The notes under the pieces: model-generated
The model's database searches: none
Seen by the model: the letters and a program-made list of their open reading frames with translations, nothing else
What the model was told of the DNA's origin: nothing
Translations under genes and position numbers: made by a program
Assembly (NCBI GenBank): GCA_014529675.2
Contig: CP076040.1
Coordinates: 2,561,894 to 2,625,893, forward strand
Origin: Opitutia bacterium ISCC 52
GTDB lineage: Bacteria > Verrucomicrobiota > Verrucomicrobiia > Opitutales > UBA2995
Direction of reading: 5' to 3'
DNA: 64,000 bases
Part shown: positions 37,026-44,844 of the stretch, in pieces
How positions within the stretch are numbered: the stretch's first letter is position 1
How the letters are laid out: every line of letters begins with the position of its first letter

Positions 37026-38117
37026 TTAATTATTTGGAGAAAATTCAATTTGGGCCCGGTTTTTGAAAAGCCATTTGGTTACGAGTCCACAAAAGATTCC
37101 AAATGGCAGATATCCTAGATACCCGAGAATGGGCATTTCAAACACAGGCCAGCCATTAAAGAAGGATAACTGATATTCCCATTTCAATTGGCTATAGAAA
37201 TTCCAAAGCTCCCAAAAGAAACCACAGATCAATCCAGCCAAGGCCCAAAATGCGACCCACCGCCAATCACCGCGTGCCCAAGAATAAATACCAGCATTTT
37301 GTCCTATCAACAGTTGAAGCCCTCCACATATAAGAAGAGGTCCAAACCATAAAAAAGGATAGCTGAATTGAGGTATCCAACCAACGCCGAGCATTCCTAA
37401 CAGCCCAAGAATCAAGGAGACCAGCCCTACACCACGATTCTTGAGAAACCCAAACCGTGGACTAATGTAGAAGGTGCGATGCAGGTGGTTGTAACTATGA
37501 AGCCACAAGAATACGGAGTACACCGCTGGCAGGACGGTTGAGAAGCAAAGACTACCGTGAATATAATAGTGATATGCCGAAAGCCCTTCCGCTCCGACGT
37601 AAATCCAATTCACTGTAAATCGATTAAGATATTCGAATCCCCACCAAAACAGTGCACTTAATAAAAACAGAGCAGCGAACTTGCCGGGAGACTTGTAAAG
37701 AGGAGCTTTATTGGATCGCTGATGCACATGCGCATTCACAACTACAATGAATCCAAGCCAAAGCGGAGTAAAAGTGTATATTTGAACAGCTGAAAACAGC
37801 GGTAGCCTAGTCCAAGCAATCAACCAAGAGACCCCTAACAGACTATATCCAAGATAGCCCCACTTTGGGAAATGTCTGCGCTGCACCAATAAGTTGTGCC
37901 GATAAATACGATCTTTCCTCTTCAACAAAACCCACAAAACGGGAACTAGGAAACAAGATCCCAAAGCTAAAAGGGTTAGAGTCGGACGAAACGGCAAATG
38001 CTCAATTCGTTCAAATTCAGGAGGAAATGCTATAAGGAAAGCAACGTCTCCCGAACCAAAGTATACCGCAGATAGAGGTAAGATTAGAATAGCAAGTAGC
38101 GTAAATGACCGACTCAT
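37026..38117 (-). CDS. Polytopic membrane protein of unknown function
   Basis: This 363-residue protein has about ten hydrophobic segments, among them FTLLAILILPLSAVYFGS, FAALFLLSALFWWGFEYL, GVGLVSLILGLLGMLGVGW and ILGYLGYLPFGIFCGLV. It is rich in Trp and Tyr near the membrane borders (FFWELWNFYSQLKWEY). No catalytic motif was recognised. It may be cotranscribed with the cNMP-domain gene upstream, although there is a 65-base gap. Function cannot be assigned. Confidence 0.6.
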   Translation of the reverse strand: MSRSFTLLAILILPLSAVYFGSGDVAFLIAFPPEFERIEHLPFRPTLTLLALGSCFLVPVLWVLLKRKDRIYRHNLLVQRRHFPKWGYLGYSLLGVSWLIAWTRLPLFSAVQIYTFTPLWLGFIVVVNAHVHQRSNKAPLYKSPGKFAALFLLSALFWWGFEYLNRFTVNWIYVGAEGLSAYHYYIHGSLCFSTVLPAVYSVFLWLHSYNHLHRTFYISPRFGFLKNRGVGLVSLILGLLGMLGVGWIPQFSYPFLWFGPLLICGGLQLLIGQNAGIYSWARGDWRWVAFWALAGLICGFFWELWNFYSQLKWEYQLSFFNGWPVFEMPILGYLGYLPFGIFCGLVTKWLFKNRAQIEFSPNN

Positions 38118-38182
38118 CGAAGCAATCTAAACCTATTCATTTAGCAACCCATCAACGAGTATTCGACAGCCTACTCAGTGAA

Positions 38183-38722
38183 CTAATACTGGTCCCAATT
38201 AAGCGATGACTCTCGAATCAAAAAGGATTCTTCAGCCTGGTTGAGCTTCTCATTCATCGTCGATAATTTGCGCCCAAGTTCTTTGCCCAAGTTCGCAAAT
38301 AGCACTTCATATTGTTCAGGAGATAATTCCATGAGAGCTTGAAGATGATGATTATCAATCTCCGTTACCCAACAATCTTCATTTGCGTATAGCGATCTAC
38401 TTCTACAGCTGCTTTCCAAAAAACTCGATTCACCCAAAACAGCCGGAGCCGCGTAATAAGTCAGCAGACAATCGACTTCCCCTGCCCGCTTAAACTCAAC
38501 AGCCAGTCCTTCACTAAAAATGACCAGACTGGAGGCCGGTTCATTCTCCCGAAATACATAATCACCTCCAGAAACCAAGCGTTTGGAAGCTGTCTCCAGC
38601 AGCTTATTCATAGCATCTACCGTGATTCCTTTGAATGCAGGAAGCTTCCTAAGGTCCGACAGCTTGTTTTCTGTCTTTACCTTAGGATCACTTTGGACGT
38701 CATTAGAGGGAGATTTTGCCAT
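38183..38722 (-). CDS. Cyclic-nucleotide-binding-domain protein without effector domain
   Basis: This 179-residue protein has one CNMP-type domain (about 25-140), with VFRENEPASSLVIFSEG and VLGESSFLESSCRSRSLYA. It keeps Gly-Glu and an Arg at the phosphate cassette. There is no DNA-binding helix-turn-helix and no kinase domain after it, only a short helical tail (LGRKLSTMNEKLNQAEESFL). It may be a ligand-binding adaptor. The N-terminal 25 residues are charged and low in complexity. Confidence 0.75.
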   Translation of the reverse strand: MAKSPSNDVQSDPKVKTENKLSDLRKLPAFKGITVDAMNKLLETASKRLVSGGDYVFRENEPASSLVIFSEGLAVEFKRAGEVDCLLTYYAAPAVLGESSFLESSCRSRSLYANEDCWVTEIDNHHLQALMELSPEQYEVLFANLGKELGRKLSTMNEKLNQAEESFLIRESSLNWDQY

Positions 38723-38946
38723 CGTTTTCTGGAATAAGAAAAGAGCATGTACTCATTCTTTAGGGTTTCGAAATCATAGGTGGGGCACTGAGCAACTCCA
38801 GACAAACATCTCTCAATCGCCGTAAAAATACCCCTTTTTTCAGACTATTTGAAGAACCCCATTCTTTATCCTAGAGGTCGCCTGGGGGAATCCCTCATAG
38901 CAGTAGAGTAAAGAAAGTATAGGCTAGGTGACTTTTACTGCAAAAA

Positions 38947-38974
38947 TTGTACGAGACTTTTCGTTTGTTCTAAT
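38947..38974 (+). promoter_or_regulatory. Putative sigma70-type promoter upstream of the DUF4870 gene
   Basis: TTGTAC (38947-38952), a 16-base spacer and TCTAAT (38969-38974) lie 21 bases before the ATG at 38996. The -10 differs from TATAAT at one base. Tentative. Confidence 0.4.
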
Positions 38975-38995
38975 TCATACTACTAAAATACTCAT

Positions 38996-39442
38996 ATGAA
39001 TACTGACCAAGAACCAGAAGACTCAACTGAAACAGAAAACCCTCAAGCTGAAGCGAGTTCACCTCCACCCACTGAAACTGTGGAGTCGAGCGGTTCTGGG
39101 CTAAGCAAAGATTCCCTGAACATGGGAATGCTCTGTCATTTATTAGCTCTCACAGCATTTCTTACAGCAGGCGCTGGAGCAATCGTTGGTCCTCTGGTTA
39201 TTTGGCTCATCAAAAAAGACAGTGATCCCTATGTAGATCAACAGGGAAAGGAATCTCTCAACTTTCAAATTTCAGTAGCCATATACTCAATCGTTGCAGG
39301 GCTTCTTATTTTTGCAGCCATTGGAATATTCTTACTTCCATTAATCGCCTTAGGGTGGCTCATTCTCACCATCTTTGGGACGGTTAAAGCCAGCAAAGGT
39401 GAAGTGTGGCAATATCCGCTTACAATCCGCCTTATCAAATAA
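38996..39442 (+). CDS. DUF4870-family membrane protein
   Basis: This 148-residue protein has a long acidic, disordered N-terminal tail (about 1-38) followed by the DUF4870/Tic20-like membrane domain. It shows MGMLCHLLALTAFLTAGAGA, IVGPLVIWLIKKDSDPYVD, QGKESLNFQISVAIY and a hydrophobic pair of helices. The QGKExLNFQ motif is the family signature. Function unknown. It is transcribed alone and followed by a hairpin terminator. Confidence 0.85.
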   Translation: MNTDQEPEDSTETENPQAEASSPPPTETVESSGSGLSKDSLNMGMLCHLLALTAFLTAGAGAIVGPLVIWLIKKDSDPYVDQQGKESLNFQISVAIYSIVAGLLIFAAIGIFLLPLIALGWLILTIFGTVKASKGEVWQYPLTIRLIK

Positions 39443-39465
39443 CTCGATTCGTCAATCAACTTTAG

Positions 39466-39493
39466 AATGAGCGCGCAGATAGTGCGCTCATTT
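39466..39493 (+). terminator. Hairpin terminator after the DUF4870 gene
   Basis: AATGAGCGC and GCGCTCATT form a 9-base perfect stem with a 9-base loop, followed by TTTG. It sits between convergent genes. The T-run is short, so it may be a weak or bidirectional terminator. Confidence 0.65.
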
Positions 39494-39512
39494 GTTGTAC
39501 GATTGGAAAGTG

Positions 39513-40265
39513 TCAGTGGGTCATCTTTGATGCCGCCCAAAAACGGCATTCATCAGAAAAGTTTCGAACCAACGCAGATTCATTACCCAACTCAGACCGA
39601 AGCCAGGTATCTACTTTTTCAAATCCGTGCTCCAGCAGCATGCGCTCAACGATTTCCGTCGAAGTGGAATGAATATACATAGTTCCCAGCTCTGTCTTGG
39701 ATACAACGTCACCAAATTCTGTATCTCCACTGTGCCCTCCAGCCGCTGGGAGCTCGACCTCCTTACCCAGCCAATGATCTCGTTGGTTGCTCAACTCTCG
39801 ATCATGGCCCGTAAACAAGAAGTGTCCACCGGGCTTCAAAACTCGATGAATCTCTTGCAAAGCTTTCAGACGTTCTTCGTGCCCAGGAATCATAAAAAAG
39901 CCATTGAATCCGAAAATCACTCCATCGAATTCACCAGCTTGCCACGGTAGACAGCGGGCATCTGCCTCTATAAACGAGAGTTTCGATCCGAGACTATCCC
40001 CAATCTGTTTCGCACCTGCGACCATTCCTGAGGAATAATCGGCTCCGGACACAGAAGTAAATCCGAGGTTTTCTAAACCAAAAGCAATCAGGCCTGTTCC
40101 ACATCCAAGATCAAGAATCTGGTCATTTTTTCCGAAGCTAGACTGAAAGAGTCTGCTCTCAGATTGCCAAAGCCCCACCCGATGACTTTCCATAAAATAA
40201 TGATCAACCACCTGTTTGCTTTCAAAGTAGCTTCTAGCAATAGATTCGACGGGGTTTTTGGCCAT
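39513..40265 (-). CDS. SAM-dependent methyltransferase
   Basis: This 250-residue class I methyltransferase has the SAM-binding motif ILDLGCGTGLIAFGLE (motif I), SGADYSSGM (motif post-I), CLPWQAGEFDGVIFGFNG and LKPGGHFLFTGHD (post-motif). The order matches methyltransferase type 11/25 proteins that act on small molecules. The substrate is unknown. The gene is divergent from rplU with 73 bases between starts. Confidence 0.85.
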   Translation of the reverse strand: MAKNPVESIARSYFESKQVVDHYFMESHRVGLWQSESRLFQSSFGKNDQILDLGCGTGLIAFGLENLGFTSVSGADYSSGMVAGAKQIGDSLGSKLSFIEADARCLPWQAGEFDGVIFGFNGFFMIPGHEERLKALQEIHRVLKPGGHFLFTGHDRELSNQRDHWLGKEVELPAAGGHSGDTEFGDVVSKTELGTMYIHSTSTEIVERMLLEHGFEKVDTWLRSELGNESALVRNFSDECRFWAASKMTH

Positions 40266-40294
40266 GGATTAGTGTTAGACGATAGATTTTAATT

Positions 40295-40328
40295 TTCCTC
40301 GAAAAACACTTGATTTTTTCAGGAGGAA
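40295..40328 (+). promoter_or_regulatory. rplU leader: Shine-Dalgarno with a possible sequestering stem
   Basis: AGGAGG at 40321-40326 is one of the few strong Shine-Dalgarno sequences in the window. It overlaps GAGGAA (40323-40328), complementary to TTCCTC at 40295-40300, so a 6-base stem with a 22-base loop could hide the site. This would suit autogenous control of L21 but is only a structural reading. Confidence 0.3.
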
Positions 40329-40338
40329 GTGGACTCTT

Positions 40339-40671
40339 ATGCGTTTTTTCAAAATGAAGGCAACCATACGCACACAAGGCAGACAGTTCACTGTTACTGA
40401 AGGAGACATCCTCACTGTGAACCAGTATCGCGATACTGAAGCCGGCTCCGATGTCGAAATCAATGAAGTTTTGGCCGTAGGCGAAGGCGAAAACGCCGTT
40501 TTCGGCGCCCCTCTCGTAGACGGAGCTTCCGTATCGGCTAAGGTGCTTGAAAACAAGCGCGGCAAAAAAGTCACCGTTTACAAAAAGAAACGCCGTAAGG
40601 GTTTCGAAAAGAAACGTGGCCACCGCCAAGAACTTTCTGTCATCCAGATCGAATCCATTAAAACTGCTTAA
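40339..40671 (+). CDS. rplU: 50S ribosomal protein L21
   Basis: L21 binds 23S rRNA and stabilises L20 contacts. [18 protein letters not shown] is the normal N-terminus, and [15 protein letters not shown] is the C-terminal RNA-binding loop close to the family's YKRRKGYRRKxGHRQ. The upstream ATG at 40339 sits 12 bases after AGGAGG and adds five residues (MRFFK). The ATG at 40354 matches relatives better but lies 27 bases from the Shine-Dalgarno. I give 40339, without certainty. It is followed two bases later by rpmA. Confidence 0.95.
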   Translation: MRFFKMKATIRTQGRQFTVTEGDILTVNQYRDTEAGSDVEINEVLAVGEGENAVFGAPLVDGASVSAKVLENKRGKKVTVYKKKRRKGFEKKRGHRQELSVIQIESIKTA

Positions 40672-40673
40672 TC

Positions 40674-40925
40674 ATGGCACACAAAAAAGGACAAGGAACT
40701 TCCAGAAACGGACGCGACAGCAACCCCAAGATGCTTGGGGTCAAAAAGTACGATGGTGAACACGTGCTTGCTGGAAACATCATCATGCGCCAACGCGGAA
40801 CTAAATATCACCCAGGCCGTAACATCGGAATGGGCAAAGACTTCACACTCTTTGCTTTGAAAGAAGGAAAAGTGAAGTTCGATAAAGCGCATCGTAAAAT
40901 AAGTATAATAACTGAGGCTGCCTAA
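40674..40925 (+). CDS. rpmA: 50S ribosomal protein L27
   Basis: L27 reaches into the peptidyl transferase centre with its N-terminal tail. [17 protein letters not shown] is the standard start, and [18 protein letters not shown] is the body motif. There is no Firmicutes-type N-terminal extension needing cleavage. The length of 83 residues is normal. It is co-transcribed with rplU and followed by a strong terminator. Confidence 0.97.
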   Translation: MAHKKGQGTSRNGRDSNPKMLGVKKYDGEHVLAGNIIMRQRGTKYHPGRNIGMGKDFTLFALKEGKVKFDKAHRKISIITEAA

Positions 40926-40946
40926 GCCTTCAGTCCTGACACTTTC

Positions 40947-40977
40947 AAAAACCCGTGACAGCGTTCACGGGTTTTTT
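40947..40977 (+). terminator. Rho-independent terminator after rpmA
   Basis: ACCCGTGA and TCACGGGT form an 8-base stem around a 6-base loop. It is extended by AAAA upstream and TTTT downstream and ends in a run of T to 40977. The ATG at 40978 begins right after this T-run. Confidence 0.88.
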
Positions 40978-41040
40978 ATGTCACAACGTCTTACCAACCT
41001 TAAACGGCAGAAACAATTAATCGAAGAACATCTTCGTTGA
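40978..41040 (+). other. Possible original 5' end of the next gene, closed by an in-frame TGA
   Basis: ATG at 40978 opens MSQRLTNLKRQKQLIEEHLR, then TGA at 41038-41040, then the next gene's frame continues without shift as LDAEIVAETGV. The helical, charged text before and after the stop reads like one continuous helix in which the stop replaces a codon, for instance TGG (Trp). See the next entry. Confidence 0.4.
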
Positions 41041-41373
41041 TTGGATGCTGAAATCGTGGCTGAAACGGGAGTGAGCTGGGAATCTGAAAAGCCCAACGAT
41101 TCAAAGAATCCTGCTTCCATTGCACCCTTTCCTACTGCTCACCCGGAGCCACAATCGAACAAGAGCGACCCAACTCCCGTTGCTGCATACGAGAAGGAAG
41201 ATTCTGAAACTACAAACATTGAAGAGATTTCTGACCAACTCATTTCTCAATATGGAAATGCGGCTGCTCGACATGAAATGGACCCAAGACTCGGGCTTGT
41301 CTTATTCTTCGGTGGCGTTTTGGGTTTCCTAGGATTTGTGATATTTCTCTTCTACTGGTTCGGCTACAGGTAG
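41041..41373 (+). CDS. Small C-terminally membrane-anchored protein, N-terminus possibly lost
   Basis: This open frame encodes about 110 residues: a polar, Pro- and Ser-rich region and a single C-terminal hydrophobic helix (LGLVLFFGGVLGFLGFVIFL). The only available starts are TTG at 41041, directly after a TGA stop, or GTG at 41056. In the same frame upstream lies a 20-codon stretch starting at ATG 40978. If the TGA is real, the gene is either shortened or dead. If it is an error, the protein is 131 residues. No family was recognised. Confidence 0.5.
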   Translation: MDAEIVAETGVSWESEKPNDSKNPASIAPFPTAHPEPQSNKSDPTPVAAYEKEDSETTNIEEISDQLISQYGNAAARHEMDPRLGLVLFFGGVLGFLGFVIFLFYWFGYR

Positions 41374-41440
41374 GACAGCCTGAGGACAGGTTTCAGCAAT
41401 AGGGCTCCCATTGCGAGCGGACTGAAATTCAGTAATCGAA

Positions 41441-42484
41441 TTAAAGCCAGACCTTCTTCGATCCATCTGTCCAAGAATCCCAGGCAGCTTGGCTGAATTT
41501 CATATAGCGGAGTCCTGTCTCAAAGTCGGTCAGAGTAACGGGTTTCCCATCCCTGATGGAATCGACAAAATCCTGCTCCACTTTCCAGTCATCCCGATCC
41601 TCATCCTTAATTTCCACTTCGTCATACTGGTTGCTGTCAGTAGCTGAGAAGAAGAGCTTATTAGAGGATAAATCCAAATGTAATGCTCCGGCCGTACCAG
41701 CAATACGAACTTCACTACGCTGTACGCTCGAACTGATCGCAGAAAACAGGTAAGTGGCCTTGAACCCCTGAGGGTAGCGTGCCATGACCGAAATATTGTC
41801 AGGGATCAGAACCGTCTTAAGCTGATCCGTGCCAGGGTCCTTACGAGCCATGGTGCTAATCAAGCCATCGGCAATTACCCACTCAGGATCCGTTTGCACC
41901 CAACGGAGAACAGCCTCGTGCATGATTCCCGAAAAAAGCGTATTTACTCCACTTAACTCGTGATCAAGCCGCCAACTAAATGCAGCACGCGGATCAGCCA
42001 GCGTACCATTGCTAAATTCCACGAATACCTCATACAGCAAACCGAGGTCGCCATCCTCGATCATCCGTGTAATGGTCTTGTCGAAAGCCAAGGTAAAGGG
42101 AGAGGGTACCACCTGAGCTACTAATTCAGGATAATCCTTCGAGACGGCCAGCATACTTTCTGCCTCTTCCAGGTTCCGCGCCATGCGAGCTTCAGTGAGT
42201 ACATGTTTCCCTGCTTGTAGAGCTGCCACGGTCGCCTCCATGTGCATATTGGGCCAGGTGCCAATCATAACAGCATCGATCTCAGGATCATCAATTATTT
42301 CTCGCCAGTCGGTGAGAACTTTGGGAATCCCAAATTCGTCTGCCACTTGCTTGCCCGAGGCCTCACTTCGGTTGCAAACAGAGACAACATCCACGTTGTC
42401 GATTGCTTGAAATCCGGGAATGTGACGAAGCCGCGTATTTCCACCGGCTCCAATAATACCAATGCGTAAGGATGAATTAGCCAT
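41441..42484 (-). CDS. Gfo/Idh/MocA-family oxidoreductase
   Basis: This 347-residue NAD(P)-dependent sugar-type dehydrogenase has the Rossmann start IGIIGAGGNTRLRHIPGF and VDVVSVCNRS. The usual EKP of motif two reads TEARMA (VLTEARMARNLEEAE), so the catalytic Lys is replaced by Arg. LDHELSGVNTLFSGIMHEA covers the substrate region. The loss of the Lys weakens a simple dehydrogenase reading; many family members of this sort act on unknown sugars. It is last in the scpB-pheA-yggU operon, its start overlapping the yggU stop by eight bases. Confidence 0.85.
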   Translation of the reverse strand: MANSSLRIGIIGAGGNTRLRHIPGFQAIDNVDVVSVCNRSEASGKQVADEFGIPKVLTDWREIIDDPEIDAVMIGTWPNMHMEATVAALQAGKHVLTEARMARNLEEAESMLAVSKDYPELVAQVVPSPFTLAFDKTITRMIEDGDLGLLYEVFVEFSNGTLADPRAAFSWRLDHELSGVNTLFSGIMHEAVLRWVQTDPEWVIADGLISTMARKDPGTDQLKTVLIPDNISVMARYPQGFKATYLFSAISSSVQRSEVRIAGTAGALHLDLSSNKLFFSATDSNQYDEVEIKDEDRDDWKVEQDFVDSIRDGKPVTLTDFETGLRYMKFSQAAWDSWTDGSKKVWL

Positions 42485-42764
42485 GATGATCTGAGATACC
42501 TAGGGTTGATAATATGTGGGCTCGATCTAAGCCCTCTATTCGTATGCGTTTCTGAGGCGAAAACTCTCCGGATTCCAGAAAAATTTGCTTACGGGGACAC
42601 TTTAATTGTTTCGCGAGATGCTTCAAAAGCATCGCATTTGCCTTTCCGTCTTCCGGAGGAGCTTGAACACGAACTTTTAAATCGTCTCCCAACCAACCCG
42701 TTATTTCGGTCCGCGAAGCGTTAGGAACCACCTTGATACTCAGCGAAACGCTCGGTCGCGTCAT
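42477..42764 (-). CDS. yggU: YggU/DUF167-family protein
   Basis: This 95-residue protein has VSLSIKVVPNASRTEITG, then LKVRVQAPPEDGKANAMLLK and a C-terminal LESGEFSPQKRIRIEG. The PPxxGKAN motif is the DUF167 signature. Function unknown; the family is small, cytosolic and widespread. The ATG at 42764 overlaps the pheA TGA (ATGA), which decides this start over a longer frame. Confidence 0.9.
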   Translation of the reverse strand: MTRPSVSLSIKVVPNASRTEITGWLGDDLKVRVQAPPEDGKANAMLLKHLAKQLKCPRKQIFLESGEFSPQKRIRIEGLDRAHILSTLGISDHHG

Positions 42765-43843
42765 ACTTCGTTGGGATAACTCCCCAACCATTTGACGACA
42801 GGACAAACCTTTTCCAACTCTGCAATGACCTGCTGAATGGGTTCGTCTTCAATATGCCCCAAGACATCTACAAAAAACCAATACTCCCACGCCTTCACTC
42901 GCGACGGACGCGACTCGATTTTTACCAGGTTTATGTTCCGCCGGCTAAATGGCTCCAAACAACGCTGCAAATTCCCTGCCTTGTCCGGAATTGAAAGAAC
43001 AAGACTCGTTTTATCCTTCCCGTCGCCCACCGGTCCAGGGCAAGCACTCTCGCGACCAATAACCAAGAAGCGCGTCTCATTATTGTTCATGTCCTGAATC
43101 CCTTCACCCACAATAGGCACTCCGTGCTCTTGAGCAGCTAATTCACTTGCGATTGCAGCAGCTCCTTCTTCTTCAGCAGCAATGGCAACTGCTTCTGAGG
43201 TAGACGAAACATCCATGGTCTCAGCATGAGGAACATGGCGACGCAACCAGCCACGGCACTGAGCGATGGCCTGGTCTTTGGAGTAAACTTTTTTGATATC
43301 CTCCAATTTCGAATTCGAAATCAGATGGTGCGTTATGGGGAGAAACGTCTGTGCGACTATCTTCAGATCTGATCCAACCAGAATGTCGAATGAATGGAGT
43401 GAATGAAACACAACGCCTTCCGCTGAGTTCTCAATGGGAATCACGCCATAATCAGCTTCCCCCTTATCGACCTCAGCAAATACGTCATTGATCGTCGTCA
43501 TGGGTCGATACTCCATGCTGTTGCCAAACTGCTTAACCGCAGCCTGGTGCGTGAAAGTGGCTTTCGGACCGAGATATGCGATACGAACAGATTGTTGAAG
43601 CGCATAATTTCCCGACATGATCTCTCGGTAAATCCCTCTCAAAGCGGCATTACCAATCGGACCTTCATTTAAGGAGACCACCTTTTCGAATACCTGAGCC
43701 TCGCGCTTGGCATCGAAGACTGCTTTTCCAGAGGCAGCCTTCTCTTTGCCTATCTTTACCGCTTCACCAGTACGTTCGTTGATCAACTTGATGATCTGCT
43801 GATCCAACTCATCAATACGCTTTCTGTGTTCTTCAAGACTCAT
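42761..43843 (-). CDS. pheA: Bifunctional chorismate mutase/prephenate dehydratase
   Basis: This enzyme converts chorismate through prephenate to phenylpyruvate. Residues 1-85 are an AroQ chorismate mutase (RKRIDELDQQIIKLINERTG). Residues about 90-270 are prephenate dehydratase, with YLGPKATFTHQAA, IPIENSAEGVV and the catalytic NNNETRFLVIG. Residues about 285-355 are an ACT domain, with NLVKIESRPS as the phenylalanine-binding ESRPS motif. So feedback inhibition by phenylalanine is expected. The length of 360 residues is normal. The gene lies 14 bases after scpB. Confidence 0.96.
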   Translation of the reverse strand: MSLEEHRKRIDELDQQIIKLINERTGEAVKIGKEKAASGKAVFDAKREAQVFEKVVSLNEGPIGNAALRGIYREIMSGNYALQQSVRIAYLGPKATFTHQAAVKQFGNSMEYRPMTTINDVFAEVDKGEADYGVIPIENSAEGVVFHSLHSFDILVGSDLKIVAQTFLPITHHLISNSKLEDIKKVYSKDQAIAQCRGWLRRHVPHAETMDVSSTSEAVAIAAEEEGAAAIASELAAQEHGVPIVGEGIQDMNNNETRFLVIGRESACPGPVGDGKDKTSLVLSIPDKAGNLQRCLEPFSRRNINLVKIESRPSRVKAWEYWFFVDVLGHIEDEPIQQVIAELEKVCPVVKWLGSYPNEV

Positions 43844-43857
43844 AGTGTTTAGGCGTC

Positions 43858-44763
43858 TTAGCGTTCTGCCGGTTTTGTTTCTTCGTCGTCAGATTCTTCA
43901 GGAGGATCTTCTTCAAGTGCAGATGCTTCAGGTGTGTTCGATTCGAATTCGTAGATGGGATCATCAGGAGAATTCAAATCAAGCTCTTCCTGATCTTCGT
44001 CGGTGGTCAAATGGGCTTCCTGGTTTTCAACATTATCTTCATCATTGGATGGCAGACCTACATCCGCATCTCCAAGATGTTCAGGTTCTTCCGCTTGATT
44101 TATCCAGGCATCCAACTGCTGAGTAGAAAGGACGTCCGTACTGGGTAGCTCATCCAGGCTTGTTACACCTACAAATTCCAGGAACTTATCCGTCGTCCCA
44201 TACTGAACGGGTCTGCCAGGTAACTCGGCACGGCCAACCACGTAGACCAACTCATACTCAACCAGCTTCTGCAAAGAGCTGTCCACAGACACCCCACGGA
44301 TCGATTCCATTTCTGAGCGCACTACCGGTTGGCGGTAGGCGATGATGGATAAGGTTTCCATCGCAGGTTGGCTTAGCCGCATTGGTTTCGGGTCTTCACG
44401 CAAAAGGCGTACCCAAAATCCGTGATCCGATTTTACAACCAGCCGAAACCCTTGATTTGTCTCCTGAATTTTATAGACCCCTTCCCGGTCAGATAATTGC
44501 TGATTCAGCTGGTCAATCGCCTCCCGAATTTGAGTGCTCGTGATCAATGCCGGAACATCATCGATTAACTCTAACGGAAATGGCAGATGACTCTCCAATG
44601 TTGAGTCCCCTCCTTCAGGTACCTTGCCTCGGATTTTCTCTGCCTGATCGTGAAATCGAGAGATCACCGCTTGGATATCTTTGATGCTCAGCGGCTCGGA
44701 GGTAGAAAAGAGCAGCGCATCTAAAACGTTGCCTAGATTGAACTGGGTTACGACTTCAGTCAT
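43858..44763 (-). CDS. scpB: Segregation and condensation protein B
   Basis: ScpB joins ScpA and SMC in the bacterial condensin. Its two winged-helix domains show NVLDALLFSTSEPLSIKDI, LSQPAMETLSIIAYRQPV, IRGVSVDSSLQKLVEYELV and GRPVQYGTTDKFLEFVGV. After the core (about 200 residues) comes a 90-residue acidic tail (for example DEDQEELDLNSPDD), longer than in the classic proteins. No scpA lies next to it; pheA follows at once. Confidence 0.95.
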   Translation of the reverse strand: MTEVVTQFNLGNVLDALLFSTSEPLSIKDIQAVISRFHDQAEKIRGKVPEGGDSTLESHLPFPLELIDDVPALITSTQIREAIDQLNQQLSDREGVYKIQETNQGFRLVVKSDHGFWVRLLREDPKPMRLSQPAMETLSIIAYRQPVVRSEMESIRGVSVDSSLQKLVEYELVYVVGRAELPGRPVQYGTTDKFLEFVGVTSLDELPSTDVLSTQQLDAWINQAEEPEHLGDADVGLPSNDEDNVENQEAHLTTDEDQEELDLNSPDDPIYEFESNTPEASALEEDPPEESDDEETKPAER

Positions 44764-44844
44764 AATGCTTGCAAACAGCAGATCAGTTTCGCCTTTTAGG
44801 TTGTAGTTTAATAATAATTTGTGGAAAAGTACTGATTCCTAGCG

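Noticed and set aside
41038..41040. TGA as a selenocysteine or recoded Trp codon
   Set aside because: No SECIS-like hairpin is evident downstream, and TGA is used as an ordinary stop in many genes of this window.
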